Positions 1 to 6,464 of a DNA stretch of 52,776 nucleotides are shown here, in pieces. The stretch is from contig MGGS01000001.1 of NCBI GenBank assembly GCA_001792535.1, forward strand, positions 122,882 to 175,657, read 5' to 3'. The position numbers and the translations under genes are program-made. Within the stretch, counting starts at the first letter, position 1. Each line of letters starts with the position of its first letter. The notes beneath the pieces were generated by a model. That model saw only the letters and a program-made list of their open reading frames with translations, was not told where the DNA came from and ran no database searches. The DNA comes from Candidatus Woesebacteria bacterium RIFCSPHIGHO2_02_FULL_42_20 (GTDB taxonomy: Bacteria > Patescibacteriota > Microgenomatia > UBA8517).

Positions 1-649
1 GGTTGAAATGTAAAGGCTTTCCATTTCTACGAGTTATCCCGTTTTTGAAAAACAGATCGCGGATGTCTTTCATTGAGGAAAATTCGCCAGAGGCGAATTT
101 TCTAAACGACTCATTCACTAATCCCGCAGCTTTTGGGTCAACCATGACACTTCTTGTATTTCTGTCGTTCTTGTAGCCAAGCGGCGCGTAAGACGGCCAG
201 TCTCCACGGCGAAGTTTAAAATATAAACCTCGTTTTACATTCTCGCTCAAATTATCCACATAATACTTTGACTGGCCAAAGGCGATTGAAAGCATGAATT
301 TGCCTTGCGGTGTATTTTCAAACCAGAAAGACGGAAATTTTAATGCTTGCAATTTCCCGGTATCCACTAAGTAAATTATTTTCCCGCCGTCAACTGAATT
401 TCTAGCCAAACGATCCGGATGCCAACTGATAATTCCGTTGATTAACCCTTTTTCAATTAGAGAAATAAGAGAATTGAAAACCGGTCGTCCGGGAACTTTG
501 GCCGTTTCTGCTTCGATCAGAAACTCTGAAATTTCCAAATTCTCTCTTTGAGCAAATGCTTTTAATTCTTCAATTTGCTGTTCGATAGACATGATTTGTT
601 TATCCTTTTCGTCAGTCGATTTTCTGCAGTAAGCAATATATTTGGTCAT
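1..649 (-). CDS. Serine site-specific recombinase (resolvase/invertase family), truncated by window start
   Basis: The frame is open from an ATG at 649 (minus strand) to the window edge, giving about 216 residues; the gene continues outside. The N-terminus MTKYIAYCRKSTDE matches the serine recombinase catalytic start, with Ser11 as the likely nucleophile after the conserved Tyr-x-Arg-Lys. It is followed by an EQQIEELKAFA helix, then the arginine-bearing stretch WHPDRLARN (about residues 80-88) and the GKFMLSIAFGQSKYYVDNLSENVKRG region that forms the long helix E. The Recombinase-type domain starts after that (GDWPSYAPLGYKND, then IRDLFFKNGITRRNGKPL). This architecture belongs to large serine recombinases that integrate, excise or invert DNA. 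The target is unknown. Nearby palindromes and a tRNA fragment fit a mobile-element edge, but I cannot define att sites. The gene was not closed by a stop inside the window. Confidence 0.9.
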   Translation of the reverse strand, partial: MTKYIAYCRKSTDEKDKQIMSIEQQIEELKAFAQRENLEISEFLIEAETAKVPGRPVFNSLISLIEKGLINGIISWHPDRLARNSVDGGKIIYLVDTGKLQALKFPSFWFENTPQGKFMLSIAFGQSKYYVDNLSENVKRGLYFKLRRGDWPSYAPLGYKNDRNTRSVMVDPKAAGLVNESFRKFASGEFSSMKDIRDLFFKNGITRRNGKPLHFN

Positions 650-681
650 AGTTTATTTCTTCGTTCCCTTGTTTTTGTTTT

Positions 682-847
682 AAATTTTCGCGCTTTTTCT
701 CTATTTCTTATTTTTCTCCGGCTCGAATTTTCCCTGTCCGAAGCCTCTGCGGCGCTGGCCGCGAGGGCGGGCGCGGCTGACGCCGCGCCTCCGAAAAAGT
801 CGGCTCGAAATTTCGCCGAAGGCGGAAAAGAAAAAGCGCGAAAATTT
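682..847. repeat. Imperfect long inverted repeat with 18-bp perfect ends
   Basis: The 18 bases at 682-699 (AAATTTTCGCGCTTTTTC) are the exact reverse complement of 830-847. The interior is GC-rich and contains a further perfect hairpin (770-789) and two similar CGGCTCGAAATTT-like words (about 719 and 801). The segment lies upstream of the recombinase start and contains no convincing gene. It may be a small nonautonomous inverted-repeat element or the end of a larger one. Confidence 0.6.
770..793. repeat. GC-rich palindromic repeat, copy A
   Basis: Perfect hairpin: GGCGCGGC, a TGAC loop, then GCCGCGCC, followed by TCCG. The whole 24 bases recur in reverse complement at 1397-1420. Its GC content is far above the surrounding AT-rich DNA. 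It resembles REP-type palindromes, though no REP transposase is in the window. Confidence 0.75.
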
Positions 848-989
848 TTAAAGAACAAAACTCAAATGCACTCACTGGTTGTGCTCAAATCCGTTGAGAT
901 TTGTCCAATGAGGACATTAAAAAACCCAACTGTTATCTTGATCACATCATAAAATGTATCAGATGTAATTATAGAAAATCAAGTGTTAT

Positions 990-1019
990 TTGGAATACGA
1001 TATAAATATCTGGTAAAAT
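990..1019 (+). promoter_or_regulatory. Predicted sigma70-type promoter for the 89-aa gene
   Basis: TTGGAA at 990-995 and TAAAAT at 1014-1019 are separated by 18 bases. The predicted start lies about 45 bases before the ATG at 1070, leaving a 5' UTR that carries a strong Shine-Dalgarno (GGGGGTG). Confidence 0.5.
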
Positions 1020-1069
1020 ACTACTTATTAATTTGAAATTCTTTATCTATTGCGAAAGGGGGTGAAAAC

Positions 1070-1339
1070 ATGAGTGAAAAATTAACAGCCGCTGGATTAA
1101 AAGTCGGTGATAAGTTCATTATTGATACGGCAGATGGACCCCATAATGCCCAAGTAGTCAAAGTAGTAGAATATGGTATCTTTTATACTCCTCCAGCACC
1201 TGAAGAAGCACATGTATACATGACCCTGGATGGATCCATCACCGGTATAGCTGGATCACCTTTACGTAGCGATGTCATTCCTGAAGGAGGAATACCAGTT
1301 AAAGGAATAGTTGCTCAAAGGATCGTTACGAAACCGTAA
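1070..1339 (+). CDS. Small conserved-looking protein of unknown function (89 aa)
   Basis: The product is a soluble, beta-rich 89-residue protein (VGDKFIIDTADGPHNAQVVKVVEYGIFY near the N-terminus) with no membrane segment, Cys pair or recognisable catalytic motif. The start is well supported: AAAGGGGGTGAAAACATG has a near-ideal ribosome-binding site. It lies between two oppositely oriented copies of a 24-bp palindrome and near a serine recombinase, so it may be cargo of a small mobile element. I do not recognise the family; the fold could be a small barrel, but that is a guess from residue pattern only. Confidence 0.75.
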   Translation: MSEKLTAAGLKVGDKFIIDTADGPHNAQVVKVVEYGIFYTPPAPEEAHVYMTLDGSITGIAGSPLRSDVIPEGGIPVKGIVAQRIVTKP

Positions 1340-1350
1340 ATCTTATAAAT

Positions 1351-1372
1351 AACTTTTGCGAGGGCAAAAGTT
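1351..1372. other. Perfect 9-bp stem hairpin downstream of the 89-aa gene
   Basis: AACTTTTGC, loop GAGG, GCAAAAGTT. It begins 11 bases after the stop of the 89-aa gene. It is followed by TTAAAAATCG rather than a T run, so it is not a convincing intrinsic terminator on the plus strand; it may protect the 3' end or be part of the repeat cluster. Confidence 0.45.
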
Positions 1373-1396
1373 AAAAATCGCGCGCAAAAAATAGAG

Positions 1397-1420
1397 CGGA
1401 GGCGCGGCGTCAGCCGCGCC
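1397..1420. repeat. GC-rich palindromic repeat, copy B (inverted)
   Basis: Exact reverse complement of the 24 bases at 770-793; the self-hairpin here has the loop GTCA. Together the two copies bracket the 89-aa gene and its promoter. Confidence 0.75.
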
Positions 1421-1500
1421 GGAGCTTGGCGAGGAGTGTTAGCCCCGAGCCTGCTGTTTGAAAATAGTTCGAAGTTGTTCGTAAATAGAGCACATTTGGG

Positions 1501-1517
1501 GAGTGGCGCAGTTGGTA
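1501..1517 (+). repeat. Duplicated 5' fragment of tRNA-Pro
   Basis: GAGTGGCGCAGTTGGTA is identical to 1552-1568 in the intact tRNA-Pro, 51 bases downstream. Similarity extends a few bases on each side (GGGGAGTGG... versus CGGAGAGTGG...), then stops in the D-arm. No anticodon arm follows, so this is not a functional tRNA. It could be a recombination scar or an attachment-site remnant. Confidence 0.7.
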
Positions 1518-1547
1518 AGCAAAGCTTGGCCAATTATTTAAATACAA

Positions 1548-1620
1548 CGGAGAGTGGCGCAGTTGGTAGCGCGCGCGGTTTGGGACCGCGAGGTCCCGGG
1601 TTCGAATCCCGGCTCTCCGA
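1548..1620 (+). tRNA. tRNA-Pro (anticodon UGG)
   Basis: The acceptor stem CGGAGAG pairs with CTCTCCG, and A1620 is the discriminator. The anticodon stem CGCGG/CCGCG encloses the loop TTTGGGA, so the anticodon is TGG. The T arm is CCGGG TTCGAAT CCCGG. No CCA is encoded. Confidence 0.95.
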
Positions 1621-1635
1621 CAAGTAACTTAGTGC

Positions 1636-1663
1636 TTGAAACCTCTTAAGGTTACTGTAAAAT
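1636..1663 (+). promoter_or_regulatory. Promoter placing the DsbA-like gene on a leaderless mRNA
   Basis: TTGAAA (1636-1641), 16-base spacer, TAAAAT (1658-1663), then only six bases to the ATG at 1670. The predicted transcript starts at or next to the start codon. Confidence 0.55.
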
Positions 1664-1669
1664 AATCAT

Positions 1670-2392
1670 ATGTCGGATGAAGCCTTTGAAAACCTTTCCA
1701 AAACAGAACGTCGCGAATTAGCTCGTCAGATGAAAAAAACTGATGAAACTAAAAAATCTTTTTCTGCCAATATTATGAAATACGCTTTTTATCTAATAGC
1801 ACTTTTTGTCATTGGTTTTATTTTTTATTCTTTTTTGAAACCAACAAGTAATTCTGTTGATAACGCAGGAGAAAAACTAACTGTCACTGGCGGTGAATGG
1901 ATCAAAGGAAACTTAGAAGCAAATAACACGCTTTTTGAATTTAGTGATTTTCAGTGCCCCGCCTGTGCCAGTTACCAACCTATTGTGAAGCAAATCGAGG
2001 ATCAATTAGGTGATCAACTTAAATTTATTTATAAACATTTTCCGTTGATTACGATTCATAAAAATGCCTTTTCGGCCTCACTTGCCAGCGAAGCTGCCGG
2101 AAAACAGGCCAAGTTCTGGGAAATGCACGATTTGCTTTTTAAATTTCAGGATGATTGGAGTAATAAAGGGGATCCATCAACGTTGTTTGAAGAATACGCC
2201 CGAAGTTTAGAACTGAATGCAGATAAATTTAAAGAGGATTACGCCAGCGGTGATCTTAAAAGTAAAGTGGAAAAAGATATTGCCCTAGGCAATACATTAA
2301 GAATTAATTCGACCCCCACTTTTTATCTCAACGGCCAAAAGCTAAATCTCCCTATTTCGGTTGAACAGGTTAAAACCCTTCTCAGTCAGTGA
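1670..2392 (+). CDS. DsbA-like thiol-disulfide oxidoreductase, membrane-anchored
   Basis: The 240-residue protein has a charged cytoplasmic N-terminus (1-34), one membrane segment (about 36-56) and an extracytoplasmic thioredoxin/DsbA-type domain. The active site is FQCPACASY with CPAC at 96-99; the cis-proline is in STPTFYLNG (P216). This is the Thioredoxin_4/DSBA family, which oxidises or isomerises disulfides in exported proteins. The context supports that: neighbouring and distal secreted proteins in this window are Cys-rich. No DsbB/VKOR partner is seen here. The ATG at 1670 is preceded closely by a -10 box, with no Shine-Dalgarno, so translation is probably leaderless. Confidence 0.9.
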   Translation: MSDEAFENLSKTERRELARQMKKTDETKKSFSANIMKYAFYLIALFVIGFIFYSFLKPTSNSVDNAGEKLTVTGGEWIKGNLEANNTLFEFSDFQCPACASYQPIVKQIEDQLGDQLKFIYKHFPLITIHKNAFSASLASEAAGKQAKFWEMHDLLFKFQDDWSNKGDPSTLFEEYARSLELNADKFKEDYASGDLKSKVEKDIALGNTLRINSTPTFYLNGQKLNLPISVEQVKTLLSQ

Positions 2393-2421
2393 ATTTTGAG
2401 CTTCAAACTGCGAATCTATGG

Positions 2422-2427
2422 TATAAT
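2422..2427 (+). promoter_or_regulatory. -10 element for the Gly-Arg-Lys tRNA cluster
   Basis: A consensus TATAAT lies nine bases upstream of tRNA-Gly. No well-spaced -35 is obvious (TTGAGC at 2396-2401 is 20 bases away). Confidence 0.45.
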
Positions 2428-2436
2428 TTGGCTTGT

Positions 2437-2507
2437 GCGGGATTAGTTGATTGGATCAACACCACCCTTCCAAGGTGGGGAAACGGGTTCGACTCCCGTA
2501 TCCCGCT
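2437..2507 (+). tRNA. tRNA-Gly (anticodon UCC)
   Basis: The acceptor stem GCGGGAT/ATCCCGC is closed with T2507 as discriminator. The anticodon arm CCACC-CTTCCAA-GGTGG gives TCC. First of three clustered tRNAs. Confidence 0.95.
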
Positions 2508-2512
2508 CACGA

Positions 2513-2586
2513 GGCCCGGTAGCTCAATTGGATAGAGCAACTCCCTTCTAAGGAGTAGGTTGTGCGTTCGATTCGCGCCCGGGTCA
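2513..2586 (+). tRNA. tRNA-Arg (anticodon UCU)
   Basis: The acceptor stem GGCCCGG/CCGGGTC (one G-U pair) is followed by A2586. The anticodon arm ACTCC-CTTCTAA-GGAGT gives TCT. It starts five bases after tRNA-Gly. Confidence 0.95.
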
Positions 2587-2590
2587 CAGC

Positions 2591-2662
2591 GGGCCGCTAG
2601 CTCAATGGTAGAGCAATTCCCTCTTAAGGAAAAGGTTGGAGGTCCGAATCCTCCGCGGCTCA
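2591..2662 (+). tRNA. tRNA-Lys (anticodon CUU)
   Basis: The acceptor stem GGGCCGC/GCGGCTC is followed by A2662. The loop CTCTTAA gives anticodon CTT, reading AAG. It starts four bases after tRNA-Arg. A small hairpin (AACTGG TGAT CCAGTT, 2678-2693) follows but lacks a T run. Confidence 0.93.
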
Positions 2663-2779
2663 CACGTTAGAAACAAAAACTGGTGATCCAGTTACGGCCC
2701 GGGGACATGGATTTGCAACCTACTCATCTTTCACAAACTTGATTTTGAACTCCAGCTATGTCATCCTCTAATATAACTA

Positions 2780-3376
2780 ATGTTAGGCTCACGCTTAAAC
2801 ATCAAGAGTGCAGTAGTTGTTGGCGTTTTTTTTATATTTACACCTGTTGTTTTAGGAACTAGTCTTTTCTCTCTTTCCGTACTGGCTGAAAACGAAGATG
2901 CTCAAGCTAAAAACAATTCCACATATCAAGGAGCCAAGATATTTGCTTCCCTTCCGTCGCAAAAGAAGTCGATATCACCCGTGCTTGGTATTTCAGACGC
3001 AAGACCTGAAATACTGACACGCTATTTACAACGGTATGATTCACCTTTGGTCCCGTTTGTAAATCAAATGATAGATATAGCAGACAAACATGGCTTGGAT
3101 TTCAGATTAACAACTGCAATTGCCCAACAGGAGAGTAACCTTTGCAAAAAGATACCGCCTGGGTCACATAATTGCTGGGGTTGGGGAATTCATAGCCGAG
3201 GCACTTTAGGTTTTGCCACATACATGGATGCACTAGAGACCGTGTCTGTGGGAATTCGTGCAGAGTATCTTGACAAGGGACTATTTACACCAGAACAGAT
3301 AATGACCAAATATACGCCTTTGTCCAACGGCTCATGGGCTGAGGGCGTCACTAAATTTATGGAAGAGATGGAGTGA
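2780..3376 (+). CDS. Exported lysozyme/glucosaminidase-like protein (198 aa)
   Basis: An N-terminal hydrophobic segment (about 10-35) serves as signal or anchor. The C-terminal half contains the motif LTTAIAQQESNLCKK (Glu118) followed by GSHNCWGWGIHSRGTLGF and an SVGIRAEYLDKG helix. This pattern resembles lysozyme-like or glucosaminidase folds, in which a Glu in an AxxxQESN helix is the catalytic acid; Cys122 and Cys132 could form a disulfide. The likely role is peptidoglycan cleavage or cell-wall remodelling outside the membrane. A TAATAT box lies just upstream of the ATG. The GTG of the next gene overlaps this stop. The family is recognised by motif only, so the substrate is uncertain. Confidence 0.6.
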   Translation: MLGSRLNIKSAVVVGVFFIFTPVVLGTSLFSLSVLAENEDAQAKNNSTYQGAKIFASLPSQKKSISPVLGISDARPEILTRYLQRYDSPLVPFVNQMIDIADKHGLDFRLTTAIAQQESNLCKKIPPGSHNCWGWGIHSRGTLGFATYMDALETVSVGIRAEYLDKGLFTPEQIMTKYTPLSNGSWAEGVTKFMEEME

Positions 3377-4137
3377 GAGCGAGTGTACGTTCCTACGATA
3401 CTTACGATTATCCTGCTTACTGGCAAAACAGAAGTTATGAACACAAAAGTGAACTTTTGGCTCTAACAAGATTACTCAGCCAGATTCCTGAAATAGAAAC
3501 ACTCGCGGATATTGGTGGAGGCTTTGGCCGACTGATTAATGTCTATAACCCAAGAGCTAAAAGAATATACTTGATTGATCCTTCTATAAAACTTTTGACT
3601 AAGGCTAGAAAGGACTTTGCCAGATTTAAGAAAATAAAATATGTACATTCCTCGCTAGAGAATTTGCTGGCAAAAAAATTTAGAAACAAATTTGATGTTA
3701 TTGTTATGGTCAGAGTGATGCATCATATCTGGGACATTGACAGATGCTTTGAAATACTGGCTAAACTTACTAATAAAAACGCATATTTGATACTGGAATT
3801 TGCAAATAAAACTCATTGGAAAGCATTGCTGACTAAATTTTTACACGGGGATTTTACTTTTCCATTGGACATCTTTTCGATAGACAGAAGATCCAAAATT
3901 TCTAAAAAGAAAAATGCAATAGCTTTTTTGAATCACCATCCGGATGTAATTATTCGAAAATTGGAACAAAATAATTTTAGGGTTGTAGACAAACTTTCTG
4001 TATCAAATTTGCGAAACAGTCTCATTAAAAACCACTTAGCCGAAGAAACTCTTTTAAGTATCGAGAAGAAAATACAAAAACCGTTTGCCAAAGTCAATTT
4101 CGGCCCCTCAATTTTTATCCTAGCTAAAAAAATTTAG
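3373..4137 (+). CDS. Class I SAM-dependent methyltransferase
   Basis: The 254-residue protein begins at a GTG overlapping the previous stop (GTGA), which suggests translational coupling. Motif I is ADIGGGFGRL (45-54), the acidic motif II end is YLIDPS (about 66-71), and VIVMVRVMHHIWD (about 112-124) matches motif IV and post-motif of Methyltransf_11-type enzymes. The C-terminal third is basic and less typical. The acceptor substrate cannot be deduced. Pairing with a wall-lytic exported protein may be incidental. Confidence 0.85.
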   Translation: MRASVRSYDTYDYPAYWQNRSYEHKSELLALTRLLSQIPEIETLADIGGGFGRLINVYNPRAKRIYLIDPSIKLLTKARKDFARFKKIKYVHSSLENLLAKKFRNKFDVIVMVRVMHHIWDIDRCFEILAKLTNKNAYLILEFANKTHWKALLTKFLHGDFTFPLDIFSIDRRSKISKKKNAIAFLNHHPDVIIRKLEQNNFRVVDKLSVSNLRNSLIKNHLAEETLLSIEKKIQKPFAKVNFGPSIFILAKKI

Positions 4138-4192
4138 AGTTTAATTAATAGAAGTAATGCTTATAGGATAATTTAATTAAATAAATTGACTG

Positions 4193-4221
4193 TTGACATT
4201 ATTATATTATAGGTATATAAT
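4193..4221 (+). promoter_or_regulatory. Consensus sigma70 promoter of a short transcription unit
   Basis: A perfect TTGACA (4193-4198), 17-base spacer and perfect TATAAT (4216-4221). This is the best promoter match in the window. No long reading frame follows before a terminator at 4278-4302. Confidence 0.8.
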
Positions 4222-4227
4222 TTCTCC

Positions 4228-4302
4228 AGGTTTTGAGGCAATCCGTTTTTTGCGTGAAAGCGTCAAGATTTATACGACCCCGACTTTAAAGTCGGGGTTT
4301 TT
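4228..4302 (+). ncRNA. Candidate small RNA (about 75 nt), promoter-to-terminator unit
   Basis: The predicted transcript begins about seven bases after a consensus promoter and ends in the T run after the palindrome at 4278-4297. The tRNA-Leu downstream has its own -10 box, so this is not merely its leader. A short frame (TTG at 4234 or GTG at 4252) runs into the terminator stem and would encode 11-17 residues, with no Shine-Dalgarno. It does not resemble tmRNA, 6S, SRP or RNase P RNA by length or motif. I cannot name it. Confidence 0.5.
4278..4302 (+). terminator. Strong intrinsic terminator
   Basis: CCCCGACTTTAAAGTCGGGG (4278-4297) is a perfect 20-base palindrome, followed immediately by TTTTT. 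Confidence 0.85.
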
Positions 4303-4314
4303 AATTGTATGCTA

Positions 4315-4320
4315 TATAAT
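4315..4320 (+). promoter_or_regulatory. -10 element for tRNA-Leu
   Basis: TATAAT lies nine bases before tRNA-Leu, the same spacing as for tRNA-Gly. The -35 region falls in the upstream terminator and is not recognisable. Confidence 0.45.
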
Positions 4321-4329
4321 TAAACTATT

Positions 4330-4413
4330 GCCGAGGTGGCGGAACTGGCAGACGCGCAGGATTTAGGATCCTGTGGCCGCAAGGCTGTGGAGGTTCAAAT
4401 CCTCTCCTCGGCA
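4330..4413 (+). tRNA. tRNA-Leu (anticodon UAG)
   Basis: A class II tRNA with a long variable arm (TGGCCGCAAGGCTGTG region). The acceptor stem GCCGAGG/CCTCGGC is followed by A4413. The anticodon arm CAGGA-TTTAGGA-TCCTG gives TAG. Confidence 0.95.
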
Positions 4414-4419
4414 CTTTAA

Positions 4420-4881
4420 GTGAATAGAAAGTATCTTGTCGTAACAATCAGTCTTGCCGCAATTATCCTACTTCTAATATTAAGGATTAAAACGCCATCC
4501 AATAAACAAAGTCTGTTGACAATCAATTCCGTTGAATTTAATTTACTCATCGCAAACACAGACGAAAGCCGCCAAAATGGTTTAGCTATTTACGATGCTT
4601 TGCCTCTAGATACCGGCATGCTTTTTGATTTTAAAGAGCAGGATGTCAATGCAACTTTTTGGATGAAAAACATGAAGTTCCCAATTGACATCATTTGGAT
4701 CGATAATAATAAAATTGTCAGTATAAATAAAAATGCGCCTCAACCCCAATCAGAAACTCCTAACGAAGCGTTGACTTTATACTCATCGGGCAAACCAGTA
4801 GATTACGTCTTTGAAATCAACTCCGGATTATCGGATATGTACGGCTTTAAAATAGGTGATGATGTTACTTTTGTAAGGTGA
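4420..4881 (+). CDS. DUF192-family exported protein
   Basis: One N-terminal membrane segment (about 5-21) precedes a DUF192 domain: the family hallmarks MLFDFKEQD and ATFWMKNMKFPIDIIWID occupy roughly residues 67-95, followed by KIVSINKNAPQP. The fold is a small beta-rich extracytoplasmic domain whose function is not firmly established. The gene begins at a GTG seven bases after tRNA-Leu and is probably cotranscribed with it. Its 3' end overlaps the convergent Y-family polymerase gene by 17 bases. Confidence 0.85.
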   Translation: MNRKYLVVTISLAAIILLLILRIKTPSNKQSLLTINSVEFNLLIANTDESRQNGLAIYDALPLDTGMLFDFKEQDVNATFWMKNMKFPIDIIWIDNNKIVSINKNAPQPQSETPNEALTLYSSGKPVDYVFEINSGLSDMYGFKIGDDVTFVR

Positions 4882-6145
4882 ATTCCTCCAGCTCCTTGAC
4901 TCCTCCGAAAGCGATTCTATCCGGTACTGCTACTTTATCCAAATAAAGCATCCTTGCAGGCGTTAAAACGAAATCGCCCCAAGATTTATTAGTTTCATCA
5001 ATTGAACTAACAAGCCTCTCTCTTTTTTGCAAATCCTCAAATATATTTAGCTGTAAAAAATCTTTCTTTTTTAAATTAAAGCAAGAAATAAATATATTTC
5101 TGATAGGTTTTTTATATGGTGAAAGGCCGGCGATGAATAAAGCTTTTTTAAAAATGTCTCTCGAATCGAATAGGCTCTGCTGGAAAGTCACACCTCTGTG
5201 CCAGAAATAACCATCGCGGTAGTAAATGGCAATATGTACTCCACTGGTTGTAAGATTTGCTTTTCTCAATCTAAATCCTGTTTTTTCAACTAATTTTGAA
5301 AGAACAGGAGCAATTTCATCTAAAGTGGTCAGGGGGTTGGGTAAAGCGTAAGAGTTGCCGTAAGTTTTCCTTCCAAACTCGACATCGTCGATCTCCCAAC
5401 CCCGAAGTCTTAGATACCAATAGTAACCATTGACCGATTTAAAAGCAGCTTGTAATTTCCAAATAGGGGACATGTAAAATTCTTCCACCGTTGCTATTCC
5501 TACAAAGGAAAGCCTGATTGCATTCCTTAATTTTATGTAAGGCAGATCCACTAATTTAAGTTTTTGGTAAATTTCCAGAAAATTTCTTTTGGTTATTTCG
5601 GTCAAACCGTCGGGTTTATATAAATTGGAAGCAACTTTTGCCAAAAATCTGTTCGGCGCGATACCTATCGAAACAGTTAACCAGTCACCGACCTCAACCT
5701 TTATTCTTCTTTTAATCTCCTGTGCTACAAATGTCATGTTGCCCCCAAAAAGGTGAACCGTACCGGCCATAGCCAAAACAAACTCGTCAATCGATTTGGG
5801 AGAAAAATCATCCGTATAGCCTGAAACTATTTTTCGCAAAGCCAAATGCACATTTCTATACTTCCAGGGGTCGCTCTCCAACACAAACAGTCCCGGACAA
5901 AGAAATTTACCTTCCTTGACTTTCATACCTGTTTTTACTCCCATTTTTTTAGCCTCAACAGAAGCAGCCAGAATACAACCATTCGGGCTTCTGTAAGCAG
6001 CCACAGCGACAGGTTTGCCTCGAAGAAATGGGTTCGCCTGTTGCTCGATACTCGCAAAGCAAGAATTAAGATCAATATGCATCACGGCAGGTAGGATCGG
6101 ATTAAAACCTAATTCAGTCTGGTAATCCATCGGATACCTCCTCAA
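4865..6145 (-). CDS. Y-family DNA polymerase (DinB/Pol IV-like)
   Basis: The 426-residue enzyme shows the Y-family palm motifs: MHIDLNSCFASIEQ with the first metal-binding Asp25, GKPVAVAAY fingers contacts, and SPKSIDEFVL with Asp120-Glu121 completing the catalytic triad. VSIGIAPNRFLAKVAS (about 175-190) is the usual motif before the thumb. A little-finger region follows (about 290-400). This enzyme performs translesion synthesis. It could be DinB or UmuC-like; UmuC is less likely because no UmuD or LexA box is seen. The start overlaps the upstream 86-aa gene by 32 bases, suggesting an operon of the two. Confidence 0.88.
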   Translation of the reverse strand: MRRYPMDYQTELGFNPILPAVMHIDLNSCFASIEQQANPFLRGKPVAVAAYRSPNGCILAASVEAKKMGVKTGMKVKEGKFLCPGLFVLESDPWKYRNVHLALRKIVSGYTDDFSPKSIDEFVLAMAGTVHLFGGNMTFVAQEIKRRIKVEVGDWLTVSIGIAPNRFLAKVASNLYKPDGLTEITKRNFLEIYQKLKLVDLPYIKLRNAIRLSFVGIATVEEFYMSPIWKLQAAFKSVNGYYWYLRLRGWEIDDVEFGRKTYGNSYALPNPLTTLDEIAPVLSKLVEKTGFRLRKANLTTSGVHIAIYYRDGYFWHRGVTFQQSLFDSRDIFKKALFIAGLSPYKKPIRNIFISCFNLKKKDFLQLNIFEDLQKRERLVSSIDETNKSWGDFVLTPARMLYLDKVAVPDRIAFGGVKELEEFTLQK

Positions 6146-6374
6146 GTTTCCAGTGAAGATTATCAGTATTTAAAACAAGCCGAAAAAATAAAGTTTTGCT
6201 AGTCACCGAGAAAACGTGATAAAGAGTACGACCCATGCGGTAGGTGTGGTGCAAGCCAACTTCACTAACGGGATAGGTTCGATTATTCCAGATAAGAAAT
6301 CTGGGGAAAACCTTATTTACAAGGTGATCAAAAACTAAACTGACAGATACTGATTCGGCTATTCTTTGGTTCAC
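6114..6374 (-). CDS. Small protein cotranscribed with the Y-family polymerase
   Basis: The 86-residue product has the central pattern FLIWNNRTYPVSEVGLHHTYRMGRTLYHVFSV and ends in NTDNLHWKLEEVSDGLPD. It looks like a small beta-sheet protein with conserved-looking Trp, His and Arg residues, and no membrane segment. It overlaps the polymerase start, so the two are likely translated together. A possible role in loading or controlling the polymerase is only suggested by position. I do not recognise a named family. Confidence 0.7.
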   Translation of the reverse strand: MNQRIAESVSVSLVFDHLVNKVFPRFLIWNNRTYPVSEVGLHHTYRMGRTLYHVFSVTSKTLFFRLVLNTDNLHWKLEEVSDGLPD

Positions 6375-6428
6375 TAATTAGTTATAAACCCAAAGAAAAC
6401 ACGAAGTCAAGAAGTAATTTTTTAACTA

Positions 6429-6457
6429 TTGACAAAGATTTTTATTTATTTCTAAAT
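6429..6457 (+). promoter_or_regulatory. Promoter overlapping the start of the lamin-tail gene
   Basis: TTGACA (6429-6434), 17-base spacer, CTAAAT (6452-6457). The -10 covers the first possible ATG (6456). The ATG at 6465 lies seven bases after it, favouring that leaderless start. Confidence 0.55.
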
Positions 6458-6464
6458 GAATTAT

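Noticed and set aside
646-858. 70-codon minus-strand frame upstream of the recombinase
   Set aside because: It is low-complexity Ala/Lys/Arg sequence derived from the inverted repeat and overlaps the recombinase start; no ribosome-binding site.
1351-1372. Intrinsic terminator after the 89-aa gene
   Set aside because: The stem is perfect but no T run follows.
1498-1540. Second tRNA-Pro gene
   Set aside because: Only the 5' end and D arm are present; there is no anticodon arm, T arm or acceptor 3' strand.
1436-1627. Plus-strand frame over the tRNA-Pro region
   Set aside because: It runs through the tRNA and its fragment; reading is an artefact.
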